Assembly: GCA_947371645.1 (NCBI GenBank)
Contig: CANBQJ010000043.1
Location: 1-21,001 of the forward strand
Length of the DNA stretch: 21,001 nt
Direction of reading: 5' to 3'
Source of the DNA: Burkholderiales bacterium
GTDB lineage: Bacteria > Pseudomonadota > Gammaproteobacteria > Burkholderiales > Burkholderiaceae
Positions 7,493-15,442 of this stretch are shown one piece after another. The position numbers were made by a program, and so were the translations under genes. The first letter of the stretch is position 1, and the number at the start of each line of letters is the position of its first letter. The notes under the pieces are model-generated. The model searched no databases and had not been told where the DNA came from. It saw only the letters and a list, made by a program, of their open reading frames with translations.

Positions 7493-8698
7493 TCAGTCCA
7501 GCTGGGCGGCGTTGGCCATGGCCTTGAGCAGGCTGGCGTTGATGTCGGCAAAGGTGATCATCAAGGGCTCGACGGCATCCCGGATGTCGAAAACGCTCTG
7601 GCCTTCGATGGCTTCCACCAGGCGGAAATACGGTGCGTAGGGGCCGTCGTGTTCCACCAGGGCCTGGTAAACGTGTTCGGGCACGGGGATGGTCTTGAGC
7701 AGCTCCGCAAAAGGCAGCTGGAACATGCGGTCCAGCAGCGAGAACACGCCACAGATGAAGAGCTCGTTGCGCATCTCGTCGCTGCCGCTCAGGCGGGCCA
7801 GCTCTTCCATGAACAGGCCGCGTCGCACGGCGGCGTACATCACCGGACGCATGTTCGGGTCTTTGCTGGCGGTGGCCAGCAGCAGGGCCAGCCATCGCTT
7901 GAGCCGCTGGTAGCCCAGGATCATGATGGCGTGGCGGAAGGAGCTGATCTCCACCGACAGGCCGAAGGCCGGCGAGTTGATGTAGCGCATCAGCTTGTAA
8001 GCCAGGGGCGGGTCGCGCTTGAGGGTGTTCTCCAGCACCTCGATGTCGTCTTGCCGATGCAACTGGTCGATGAGCTGCACGATGACCTGCAAGGCCGGTT
8101 GGTCGGCGGGCTTGTTGCCGGGTTTGATGGCGTCGTCGATGGGCCAACCCAGCACGGCAACCGCGCCACGCCTGAAGCTGGCTTCCATGTCGACCACGCT
8201 GCGCACGCCGGCTTGCACGAAGCCGATGTGGCGGGGGATGCCCGATGGGCTCACGCCCGCGCCACCTGAGGTCTCGTTGGTGCGGTGGTCATCGTCGATG
8301 TCGATGATGGCGTTGGCGAAGGCCGGCAGCAAGGCCTTGGGCAGGTCGCTGAGCGGCTTGCCGTTGAGCATCAGCGTGCTGCCGTTGGCGTGCAGCATGG
8401 CCAGCAGCTCGCTGTGCTGCTCCTGCATGGCCATGAAGGCGGGGATCTCCAGCGCCACGTGGTTGCTGGGCTGTGCCTGCATCACCGCTTGCAGCAGGTC
8501 TTCCTGCGCCACCTTGATCCACAGGTCGGGGCCGCCTGTGGGCCAGACTTCGGCCAGCGCGTCCAGGAGTTGGCGGGCGTCGAGGCTGGCGCCGGGGTGG
8601 AGCGGGAACACCGTGATGCGCGTGGCGGTCACGGCGCGCGCGCGGTCGATCACGGGGCAGTAGGCCAGCGCAATCTGGCCCAGGATGGGGTGGTTCAT
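7493..8698 (-). CDS. HDOD domain signalling protein with degenerate EAL-like N-terminus
   Basis: A 401-residue protein with the YuxH-type layout. An N-terminal EAL-like domain (about residues 1-195) opens with LAYCPVIDRARAV, where related proteins have RQPIFDR. The EAL/ELL catalytic stretch is replaced (TRITVFP), so c-di-GMP hydrolysis is unlikely. A C-terminal HDOD domain (about 205-400) contains LKRDPPLAYKLMRYINSPAF, then AIMILGYQRLKRWLALLL and FICGVFSLLDRMFQLP. HDOD domains are HD-related but usually lack metal-dependent phosphohydrolase activity and act in signalling. The gene begins 9 bp after the flgL stop, with a weak AGGCGAG ribosome-binding site, so it is probably read through from the flagellar operon. 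A link to motility control is an inference from position only. Confidence 0.88.
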   Translation of the reverse strand: MNHPILGQIALAYCPVIDRARAVTATRITVFPLHPGASLDARQLLDALAEVWPTGGPDLWIKVAQEDLLQAVMQAQPSNHVALEIPAFMAMQEQHSELLAMLHANGSTLMLNGKPLSDLPKALLPAFANAIIDIDDDHRTNETSGGAGVSPSGIPRHIGFVQAGVRSVVDMEASFRRGAVAVLGWPIDDAIKPGNKPADQPALQVIVQLIDQLHRQDDIEVLENTLKRDPPLAYKLMRYINSPAFGLSVEISSFRHAIMILGYQRLKRWLALLLATASKDPNMRPVMYAAVRRGLFMEELARLSGSDEMRNELFICGVFSLLDRMFQLPFAELLKTIPVPEHVYQALVEHDGPYAPYFRLVEAIEGQSVFDIRDAVEPLMITFADINASLLKAMANAAQLD

Positions 8699-8707
8699 GG
8701 GGCTCGC

Positions 8708-9949
8708 CTAGCCATTGATGTAGTTGAACAAGGACAGCTTCTGCACCATGGCGTAGCTCTGCAGCGCAGCCTGGTAGCCGGTGTCCTGGTTCTTGAAGTC
8801 CGACACGGCAGCGACCATGTCGAGGTCTTCCGCGTTGGACTTTTCATTTTGCGCCGCCAGCTTCTGGTCGCTGTTGCGGGATTCGATGCCATCCATCCGG
8901 TTGAGCTCCTCGCCCACCTCGGACTGGGCGGCCTGCACGGTGCCCAGCGAGGCGTCCATGTTGGTCAGCCCCGTGTTGACGGCCTGGGCCACCGTGGATG
9001 AGGTGGCTGAACCCGACTTCAACGCACCGATGATGTCGTCCATGGCCTTGAAGATGTTGAGGTTGTTCCTGGCTTCGGAGATGTTGAAGGTGTCGCCATC
9101 GGCGGGGACGCCCGACACCGTCACGGCCATGCCCTTGCCGGGGATCGAGATCGAATTGCCGCCCGTGTAGCTCTGGCCCGTGCTGAGTGCATTGCCGTCT
9201 TCCAGCACGTCGTAGGTGACGGCGCCACCGCTGCTGTGGAACACGAGCGAGTAGCTGGGCGAACTGCCAGAGGCGGCGGGGTAGGGCAGCTGGCTGGGGT
9301 TGGTGACCGACCCCGAGGTGATCCAGGCGCTGCCGGAGTTGTTGCTGCTCGTGTTGGCGTTCTGGCCCGCCCCGGTGTTGAACACGCCGTTGCCGCTCTT
9401 GCCAGACAGCCAGACCTTCTGGCCATCCAGGGTGAGGTTGAGGCGCTCGCCGGTGGAGGCCAGCGACTCGCCGCCTTGCCCTTGAAAAACGACGCCGCTG
9501 GCGGTGTCTGCAAAGGGTGGCGACGATGAGCCCTGACCGCCAAACACATAGCCGCCACTGCCGTCCGAGCGGTTGGCCACCGTCAGCAACTGGTCGCGGA
9601 TGTTCTGCAGCTTGACGGCCAGGTCCTGGCGGTCGCTGGGGGAGTAGCTGCCGTTGCCGGCGGCCACCAGGGTTTCGCGCGCGGTCTGAAGCAGGCCCGT
9701 GGCGTCGCTCAGTGAGGACGAGGCCAGGTTCATCACATTGCGGCTGGCGTCCAGCGTGCGCTGGTTGGCATCGGTGCGCGCGATCTGGGCCAGGGCCCGC
9801 TCGGCGCGCGCGGCGTTGGTGGGGTCGTCGCTGGCGTGCACCACGCGTTTGCCGGAGGTGAGCTGCGCCTGTGACTTGGCCAGGTTCTGCTGCCGGTCCT
9901 GCAGGTTGGTGATGGACGCCTCGTAGGCGTTTGACGTTGCGATGCGCAT
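8708..9949 (-). CDS. flgL: Flagellar hook-associated protein 3 FlgL
   Basis: FlgL is the second junction protein between hook and filament and is secreted through the flagellar export gate. The 413-residue protein has a flagellin-like N-terminal coiled D0/D1 region (MRIATSNAYEASITNLQDRQ, then LTSGKRVVHASDDPTNAARAE). The matching C-terminal helix ends in YQAALQSYAMVQKLSLFNYI. It is longer than the enterobacterial protein (about 317 residues). The extra length lies in a Ser/Gly/Asn-rich middle (about residues 130-310), where surface-exposed D2-type domains vary. A strong AAGGAG site overlaps the flgK stop 11 bp upstream, so the pair is coupled. Confidence 0.97.
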   Translation of the reverse strand: MRIATSNAYEASITNLQDRQQNLAKSQAQLTSGKRVVHASDDPTNAARAERALAQIARTDANQRTLDASRNVMNLASSSLSDATGLLQTARETLVAAGNGSYSPSDRQDLAVKLQNIRDQLLTVANRSDGSGGYVFGGQGSSSPPFADTASGVVFQGQGGESLASTGERLNLTLDGQKVWLSGKSGNGVFNTGAGQNANTSSNNSGSAWITSGSVTNPSQLPYPAASGSSPSYSLVFHSSGGAVTYDVLEDGNALSTGQSYTGGNSISIPGKGMAVTVSGVPADGDTFNISEARNNLNIFKAMDDIIGALKSGSATSSTVAQAVNTGLTNMDASLGTVQAAQSEVGEELNRMDGIESRNSDQKLAAQNEKSNAEDLDMVAAVSDFKNQDTGYQAALQSYAMVQKLSLFNYING

Positions 9950-9960
9950 GGGCCGTCTCC

Positions 9961-11754
9961 TTAGCCGCTGGCTACTTGAAGCAGTGTGGTGAACAAGGAC
10001 TGGGCGATCTGCAGCACCTTGGCAGAGGCCTGGTAGGCCTGTTGGTACTGGATGAGGCGCGCGGCCTCTTCGTCCAGGTTCACGCCGCTGGTGCTGCTCA
10101 GCGTCTGGTCGGCGTTGGTCTTGAGGGTGGTGGAAATGTCGGCGGCCGTCTGCCCACCCTGCACGATGACGCCCAGGTTGCCGATCATCTGCGAGTACGC
10201 GTTGGTCGCCGTGGACTTGGTGGTGCCGCCGTCCAGGGAAATGACGTTCTTGTCGCGCAGGTCCAGCATGGCCATGGCGTTGCCGTTGTTGGCGGCGGGG
10301 AACTGGGTGGTCGACACCTGGATGGTGTCACCGGCCTTGGGCACGCCGGTGATGTTGATCGTGAAGAGTGCCGTGGGTGAGGTGCCGCCAGGGCCAGCGT
10401 CGCTGATCACCCGTGTGGACGTGTCATTCGGGTCGTTCCAGATCCGGGCGGGCGTGGTGTCGTTGTAGGCGTTGCCGTTCTGGTCGACGAAGCGGTAGTT
10501 CATCGAACCGTTGTTGGCGGGGTTGGTCTCGAACACCACGCTCAGCGCATTGCCCTGTACGGGCAGCGAGCTGCCGAAGTCAGGCGCGTTGGTCGTGGGC
10601 AAGGCCCGGGACATGATCAGCGAGCTGACCTGCAAGGTGCCGGCATTGGTGTTGGGTGCCGCCGCGGTCAGGGGCGAAGCGGCCGCGACGTCTGCTGCGG
10701 CCGTCAGGTTCAAGGTGAGCGCCGCCGCGTCGGACGTGTTGTTGAACAGGTTGTGCGACACCGGGTTGCCATTGGTGTCAAAGCTGGTCTGCAGGTCGCC
10801 GTTGGCGTTGATGCCCAGTGCCTGCTGCTTGTTGAGGGCATCCGTGAAGGTCTGGGTGAAGTTGTTGAGCTGTGTGCGCACCGAGGCCAGGTCCGAGTCC
10901 TGAAAGTCCAGCATGCCTTTGAGGGCGCCACCGGTCATCTGCGAGCTGTCCAGGATGCGGCTGCTGCCGTTCGTGTCCAGGGCCACCCGCGCCTGAGCGG
11001 AATCGCTGGGGTCATGGACGGCCTTGAGCGTTTCTGACTGAGAGCCCAGCACCAGCAGTTGCCCGCCGCCCATGAACACGTTGACGGTGCCATCGTCGGC
11101 GTTCACGGTGCTGACCTGCACCTGCGCGTTGAGTTGCTTGACGAGGAGGTCTCGCTGGTCAAGCAGGTCGTTGGGGGTGTGCCCGGAGCCCTGGTACTTG
11201 GCGATGTTGTCGTTGATCTTGGCGATCTTGGCGGTCAGCTGGTTGATCTGGTCGACCGCGACACCCACGTCGGACGCCACGCCCGATTGCAATTCCGTCA
11301 ACTGGTTGGCCGCGGTGTTGACGCGGCTCACAAAGTCCTGCGCCCGGGACAGCACCACTTGACGCGCCGAGGTGTCGCCAGGCGCGTTGGCCACGTCGGA
11401 AAAGGCATTGAGCACCTGGTTGGCGGCGTAGCCCAGGCCGGCTTCGCCGGTGGGCAGCACGTTTTCCAGCTGCTTGAGTTTGTCGAGCCGGGTGGTGTCC
11501 GAGGCGGACTGCGCCGTGTAGAGGTTGGACTCCTTGACCAGGAACTCGTTGGTGGTGCGGGTGATCGTCACGACCTTGACGCCGCGGCCGTAAAAGCCGG
11601 CGCCTGTGTACAGGCCATCTTGCGTGCTCAACTCCACCTGCTGGCGTGAATAGCCCGGGGTGTTGACGTTGGCGATGTTGTGCGACGTCGTGTCCATCAT
11701 GGCCTGGTTGGCCATGAGGGCAGACGTGCCCAACGAGAAGATGCCTGAGCCCAT
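9961..11754 (-). CDS. flgK: Flagellar hook-associated protein 1 FlgK
   Basis: FlgK is the first hook-filament junction protein, 597 residues here. The N-terminus carries the rod/hook/HAP signature SHNIANVNTPGYSRQQVEL. The C-terminus has the paired helix GVNLDEEAARLIQYQQAYQ followed by ASAKVLQIAQSLFTTLL, as in other FlgK proteins. The N-terminal helical region extends to about residue 215 and includes DLLDQRDLLVKQLN. The middle (about 350-500) is Thr/Asn/Ala-rich and variable, consistent with exposed outer domains. GAAGGGAG lies just upstream of the ATG, in the 20-bp gap after flgJ. It is followed by flgL in the standard flgKL order. Confidence 0.97.
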   Translation of the reverse strand: MGSGIFSLGTSALMANQAMMDTTSHNIANVNTPGYSRQQVELSTQDGLYTGAGFYGRGVKVVTITRTTNEFLVKESNLYTAQSASDTTRLDKLKQLENVLPTGEAGLGYAANQVLNAFSDVANAPGDTSARQVVLSRAQDFVSRVNTAANQLTELQSGVASDVGVAVDQINQLTAKIAKINDNIAKYQGSGHTPNDLLDQRDLLVKQLNAQVQVSTVNADDGTVNVFMGGGQLLVLGSQSETLKAVHDPSDSAQARVALDTNGSSRILDSSQMTGGALKGMLDFQDSDLASVRTQLNNFTQTFTDALNKQQALGINANGDLQTSFDTNGNPVSHNLFNNTSDAAALTLNLTAAADVAAASPLTAAAPNTNAGTLQVSSLIMSRALPTTNAPDFGSSLPVQGNALSVVFETNPANNGSMNYRFVDQNGNAYNDTTPARIWNDPNDTSTRVISDAGPGGTSPTALFTINITGVPKAGDTIQVSTTQFPAANNGNAMAMLDLRDKNVISLDGGTTKSTATNAYSQMIGNLGVIVQGGQTAADISTTLKTNADQTLSSTSGVNLDEEAARLIQYQQAYQASAKVLQIAQSLFTTLLQVASG

Positions 11755-11774
11755 TGCGCTCTCCCTTCACACCG

Positions 11775-12764
11775 TCAGGTGACGGTTCTTTGCAGACGCA
11801 AGGTGGTGTTGATCACGCGGGTCAACTTGTCGGCGTAGGCCGGGTCGGTGGCATAGCCTGCCTTCTGCAGGCCACGCGCATAGCCGCTGGCCGTGTCAGC
11901 CTGGGCCACCGTCTGGCTGTAGCGGGGGCTCTGGCTGAGCATGCGGGCATGGTCTTTGAAAGCATCATCGTAAGAGTCATAGGCCTTGAACTTGGCCGTG
12001 ACCTTGCGGGCCACCCCGCCGATGTACTCGGTGGTGCTGACCTCGGCGACCTTGCCTTTCCAGTCGGAGGTGGCCTTGATGCCGAACAGGTTGTGGCTGG
12101 GCGTGCCGTCCTTCATGCGGATCTCGTGCTTGCCCCAACCTGATTCCAGCGCGGCCTGCCCCAGGATGTTGGTCGCCGGGATGCCCGTGGCCAGCTCGGC
12201 CGCCTGGGCCGAGGCCTGGTGCCGGGCCACGAACTGCTGAGAGTGGCTGAGCTTGCTGCTGGCGGCAGGGTCGGTACCGGCCGTGGCTGCGGTGGCCGAT
12301 GCGGCTTTGGCCAAAGCACCCGTTGCGGGGTTGGCGTTTGCGCTGGTCTTGCGCTGCAGCCTGGGGTCTTCGGTGGGCACCAGGTCGTCCGGCAGGTCAC
12401 CCACCTTCAGGTCACCCATGCCGGCCAGGGGGCTGGCCTTGTCGGGGTTGACGCCCAGTTGCCTTTGCATCTGCCTGGCGATCACGTCGCTCAGGCCACC
12501 AGGCAGGCCGGTGAGCTGAGAGGCCAGCTGGTCGTCCAGCATGCCGGTGCCCATCTCGGTGGCCGCGTTGTCCAGCATGCCGCTGTTCATCGTGGTGCTG
12601 CGCATGCTCTTGACCAGTTCCTTCATGAACAGGCCTTCGAGCTGCTTGGCCACTTCCTTGATCTGGCCGTTGGCGTTGGTGCCCGCACTGGCCTTGAGCC
12701 GGTCGAGCGAATGCAGGTCCATGCTCAGACCTTGCGTGGCGGACTGCGAAGACTTGAGGGTCAT
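11775..12764 (-). CDS. flgJ: Flagellar rod cap / peptidoglycan hydrolase FlgJ
   Basis: A 329-residue two-domain FlgJ. The N-terminal rod-capping domain (about residues 15-105) contains VAKQLEGLFMKELVKSMR. An Ala/Thr-rich linker (about 140-172) leads to a C-terminal glucosaminidase/muramidase-type domain that cuts peptidoglycan for rod passage. The domain shows ILGQAALESGWGKHEI with the putative catalytic Glu207, then HNLFGIKA and AKFKAYDSYDDAFKDH. The fused form is normal in beta- and gammaproteobacteria. The start is set by an unusually long ribosome-binding site inside the last codons of flgI, and the genes overlap by one base in TGATG. Confidence 0.97.
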   Translation of the reverse strand: MTLKSSQSATQGLSMDLHSLDRLKASAGTNANGQIKEVAKQLEGLFMKELVKSMRSTTMNSGMLDNAATEMGTGMLDDQLASQLTGLPGGLSDVIARQMQRQLGVNPDKASPLAGMGDLKVGDLPDDLVPTEDPRLQRKTSANANPATGALAKAASATAATAGTDPAASSKLSHSQQFVARHQASAQAAELATGIPATNILGQAALESGWGKHEIRMKDGTPSHNLFGIKATSDWKGKVAEVSTTEYIGGVARKVTAKFKAYDSYDDAFKDHARMLSQSPRYSQTVAQADTASGYARGLQKAGYATDPAYADKLTRVINTTLRLQRTVT

Positions 12765-13894
12765 CAGATCACCTCCAGTTCAGCTTGGAGTGCGCCGGCC
12801 GTCTTCATCGCTTGCAGGATGGCCAGCAGGTCCTGCGGGTTGGCGCCCAAGGCGTTGAGCGCCTTGACCACTTCGGTGAGCTTGGTGCCTGCGGGCAACT
12901 GGATGATGTTGCCAGGCTCCTGGTTGATGCGGATGTCGGTTTTTTCGGTGGACACCGTCTGCCCCTGCGACAGGGGGTTGGGCTGGCTGATGACCGGCGT
13001 GGAGCTGATCGTGACCGACAGGTTGCCATGCGCCACGGCGCAGGGGCCGATCGTCACGGCCTGGTTCACCACGATGGAGCCGGTGCGTGCATTGATCACG
13101 ATGCGCGCGGCGGGAATGGCCTGCTCGATGTTCAGATTTTCAAGATCGGCGATGAAGGCCACGCGCTCGCCCGGGGCGCGGGGCAGGGCGATGGTGACGG
13201 TGCGGCCGTCGATGGCTTCTGCCGTGCCATCGCCCTTGACCTTGTTGATGGCCTTGGCCACCTCGCGTGCCGTGTTGAAGTCGTCGGACTGCAGGTTGTA
13301 CTGGATGGTGCTGCCCTGCAGCCAGGGCGTGGGCACGGCGCGTTCCACCGAGGCGCCTTCGGGCACGCGGCCGGCGTTGAGGTGGTTGACCTGCACCTTG
13401 GCGCCACCGGCCGAAGCCCCGGCGCCACCCACGATCACATTGCCCTGGGCCAGGGCGTAGATCTGGCCGTCCGCGCCCTTGAGCGGCGTTGCCACCAGCA
13501 GCCCGCCACGCAGTGACTTGGCGTTGCCCAGCGAAGAGACGTTGACGTCCAGCGGCTGGCCGGGCTGGGCAAAGGGAGGAAGGCTGGCCGTGACCACGAC
13601 GGCGGCCACGTTCTTGACCTGCATGGAGGTGCCGGCGGGCACGGTGATGCCCATTTGCTGGAGCATGGCGCCCAGGCTCTGCGAGGTGAAGGGGGTCTGG
13701 GTGGTCTGGTCGCCGGTGCCGTCCAGGCCCACCACCAGGCCGTAGCCCATCAGCTGGTTGCTGCGCACCCCTTGTACGGCGCCGATTTCCTTGAGGCGCA
13801 CGGCCTGGGCCTGCAGCGGCCACCAAAGGGCCGCAGACGCCGCCAGCACAGTGAGTGCGATCAGCAAGCGAAGGAGGCGATCTGTGGTGTCCAT
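12764..13894 (-). CDS. flgI: Flagellar P-ring protein FlgI
   Basis: FlgI polymerises in the periplasm into the P ring around the distal rod, helped by FlgA. The 376-residue precursor has a Sec signal peptide (hydrophobic LLRLLIALTVLAASAAL, likely cleaved after QAQA near residue 31). The mature start, VRLKEIGAVQGVRSNQLMGY, is highly conserved. Further conserved stretches are GLDGTGDQT, NVSSLGNAKSLRGG and, near the end, LNALGANPQDLLAILQAM. The C-terminus, ELEVI, is encoded by the flgJ ribosome-binding site. A perfect inverted repeat covers the start codon and 43-bp leader. No strong Shine-Dalgarno is seen, so translation may depend on upstream flgH. Confidence 0.98.
   Translation of the reverse strand: MDTTDRLLRLLIALTVLAASAALWWPLQAQAVRLKEIGAVQGVRSNQLMGYGLVVGLDGTGDQTTQTPFTSQSLGAMLQQMGITVPAGTSMQVKNVAAVVVTASLPPFAQPGQPLDVNVSSLGNAKSLRGGLLVATPLKGADGQIYALAQGNVIVGGAGASAGGAKVQVNHLNAGRVPEGASVERAVPTPWLQGSTIQYNLQSDDFNTAREVAKAINKVKGDGTAEAIDGRTVTIALPRAPGERVAFIADLENLNIEQAIPAARIVINARTGSIVVNQAVTIGPCAVAHGNLSVTISSTPVISQPNPLSQGQTVSTEKTDIRINQEPGNIIQLPAGTKLTEVVKALNALGANPQDLLAILQAMKTAGALQAELEVI
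12767..12776 (-). promoter_or_regulatory. Very strong Shine-Dalgarno site for flgJ
   Basis: On the - strand the sequence is GGAGGTGATC, ten contiguous bases able to pair with the 3' end of 16S rRNA (GATCACCTCC). It lies shortly upstream of the flgJ ATG and doubles as codons for the Glu-Val-Ile C-terminus of FlgI. It fixes the flgJ start and suggests efficient re-initiation after flgI. Confidence 0.85.
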
Positions 13895-13926
13895 GAAGCC
13901 GATTTCCGGTGGGGGGTCGGCTTCAT
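13893..13926 (-). repeat. Inverted repeat (hairpin) at the flgI start codon
   Basis: ATGAAGCCGA and TCGGCTTCAT form a perfect 10-bp inverted repeat separated by 14 bases. On the flgI mRNA the 3' arm includes the first two bases of the flgI AUG. The loop is C-rich and then GGAAA, the only Shine-Dalgarno-like bases available. The structure would limit initiation unless it is unfolded by ribosomes finishing flgH. No T-tract follows, so it is not an intrinsic terminator. Confidence 0.6.
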
Positions 13927-13937
13927 TGTCCGGAGCT

Positions 13938-14624
13938 TTAGAACGGCGAAATGTTCAAAAAGAAGCGGCCAAGCCAGCCTATTCCCTGGGCATCTTGCTG
14001 CGCGCCTCGGCCCATCTGTTCGATGCGCACATTGGCCACCTGCGTGGACGCCACGGTGTTGCCCGGCTGGATGGTGGCCGGGTCGATCTGGCCCGAGAAG
14101 CGCAGCACATCGACGTTCTTGGCCACGCCAATTTCCTTCTTGCCGGACACGATCAGGTGCCCGTTGGGCAGCACCTCGATCACCGTGGTGGTGATGGTGC
14201 CGGTGAAGGTGTTGGTGCTGGCGGTGGCGCCCTTGCCGTCGAAGGTGTTGCTGGAGTTGCCCGAGGCACTCAGCTTGGCCACCTGCGTGGCGTTGACCAG
14301 GGGCACCGCCGTGATGCCGCTGCTCACCGTGCCGGCCTTCGACAGGGAACTGGTCGTTTCCTGTTTCGCCGAGATGGCTTCGGAGATGGTGACGTTGATG
14401 ATGTCGCCCACCAGGCGGGCCCGGTGGTTTTCGTACAGCGGCCGGTAGGCGGTGGGCTGGAAGAGCGAGCCGTTGCTGGGCTCCATGTACACCGAGGCCA
14501 CGGGGCGCGCGGTGACCGGCTCGGCCACGTCCACCTTGGGGTCGAAGGTGCCGCAGGCGCTGAGCAGGCCTGGCAGCAGGATCGCGCCCAGCCAGGGGCA
14601 CAGGGACTTGCGGATCGCGCTCAT
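13938..14624 (-). CDS. flgH: Flagellar L-ring lipoprotein FlgH
   Basis: FlgH forms the outer-membrane L ring around the rod. The 228-residue precursor has a lipoprotein signal peptide ending in the lipobox LLSAC, with Cys24 as the lipidated residue. Family features are the stretch GSLFQPTAYRPLYENHRAR, then GDIINVTISEAISAKQE, and near the C-terminus VSGKKEIGVAKNVDVLRFSG, followed by NTVASTQVANVRIE. The final residues, WLGRFFLNISPF, are the typical FlgH ending. The ATG overlaps the flgG stop in ATGA, with only weak ribosome-binding sequence, so it is probably coupled to flgG. Confidence 0.97.
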   Translation of the reverse strand: MSAIRKSLCPWLGAILLPGLLSACGTFDPKVDVAEPVTARPVASVYMEPSNGSLFQPTAYRPLYENHRARLVGDIINVTISEAISAKQETTSSLSKAGTVSSGITAVPLVNATQVAKLSASGNSSNTFDGKGATASTNTFTGTITTTVIEVLPNGHLIVSGKKEIGVAKNVDVLRFSGQIDPATIQPGNTVASTQVANVRIEQMGRGAQQDAQGIGWLGRFFLNISPF

Positions 14625-15406
14625 GACAACTGTGCCAGCTTTTGCAGCATCTGGTCCGAGGTCTGGATGGCCTTGGAATTGAGCTCGTAGGCGCGCTGGG
14701 TCTGGATCATTGTCACCAGCTCCTGCACCACGTTGACGTTGGACGTTTCCACAAAGCCTTGGGACAGCGTGCCCATGCCGTTGGCCGCCGCCACCGAGGT
14801 GGTGGGCTGGCCCGAAGATGCCGTCTCGGCAAAAATGTTCTGGCCTTTCGGGTCCAGGCCACTCGGGTTCACGAAGCTGGCCAGTTGCAGTTGCCCCAGG
14901 TTCTGTGGCGTCGTGGAGCCGGGCACCAGCACCGTGACCGTGCCGTCATTGCCGACGGTCAGGCCGCTGGAGTTGGTGGGCACGGTGATGCCGGGTTGCA
15001 CCAGGTAGCCGTTGTTGGTCACCAGCTGGCCTTGAGAGTTGAGCTGGAAGGCGCCGTCCCGGGTGTAGCCGGTGGTGCCGTCGGGCATGGTGATCTGGAA
15101 GAAGCCCTTGCCCTGGATGGCCATGTCCAGGGTGTTGGAAGTCTGCTGCAGATTGCCTTGCGTGAACTCGCGGGAGGTGGCCACGGGGCGCACGCCCAGG
15201 CCCACCTGCAGGCCCGTGGGCAGCTGCGTCTGTTCCGAGGTGCTGGCGCCGCTTTGCCGCAGGTTCTGGTAGATCAGGTCCTCGAACACCGCGTGCGACT
15301 GCTTGTAGCCGTTCGTCGAGCTGTTGGCGAGGTTGTTGGATATGTGGTCCAGCTGGGTTTGCTGGGCTTCCATGCCGGACTTGGCCACCCACAGGGAACG
15401 CATCAT
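14621..15406 (-). CDS. flgG: Flagellar distal rod protein FlgG
   Basis: FlgG builds the distal rod. The 261-residue protein has the N-terminal rod signature MMRSLWVAKSGM, with LDHISNNLANSSTNGYKQSH. The C-terminus reads FVETSNVNVVQELVTMIQTQ then RAYELNSKAIQTSDQML, matching FlgG rather than FlgF. The middle keeps GKGFFQITMPDGTTGYTRDG, the conserved core of the hook-basal body family. Two ATG codons are adjacent; the first fits AAGGAG seven bases upstream. Length is normal for the family. It follows flgF after 36 bp and overlaps flgH by four bases. Confidence 0.98.
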   Translation of the reverse strand: MMRSLWVAKSGMEAQQTQLDHISNNLANSSTNGYKQSHAVFEDLIYQNLRQSGASTSEQTQLPTGLQVGLGVRPVATSREFTQGNLQQTSNTLDMAIQGKGFFQITMPDGTTGYTRDGAFQLNSQGQLVTNNGYLVQPGITVPTNSSGLTVGNDGTVTVLVPGSTTPQNLGQLQLASFVNPSGLDPKGQNIFAETASSGQPTTSVAAANGMGTLSQGFVETSNVNVVQELVTMIQTQRAYELNSKAIQTSDQMLQKLAQLS

Positions 15407-15442
15407 CTTGCTACTCCTTCATCGGCCCGAAGGCCCGGTTCA

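Noticed and set aside
7413..8147. Upstream extension of the small membrane-protein frame
   Set aside because: It overlaps the HDOD gene in another frame, is Arg/His/Pro-rich and lacks hydrophobic or conserved character, so the internal ATG at 7412 is taken as the start.
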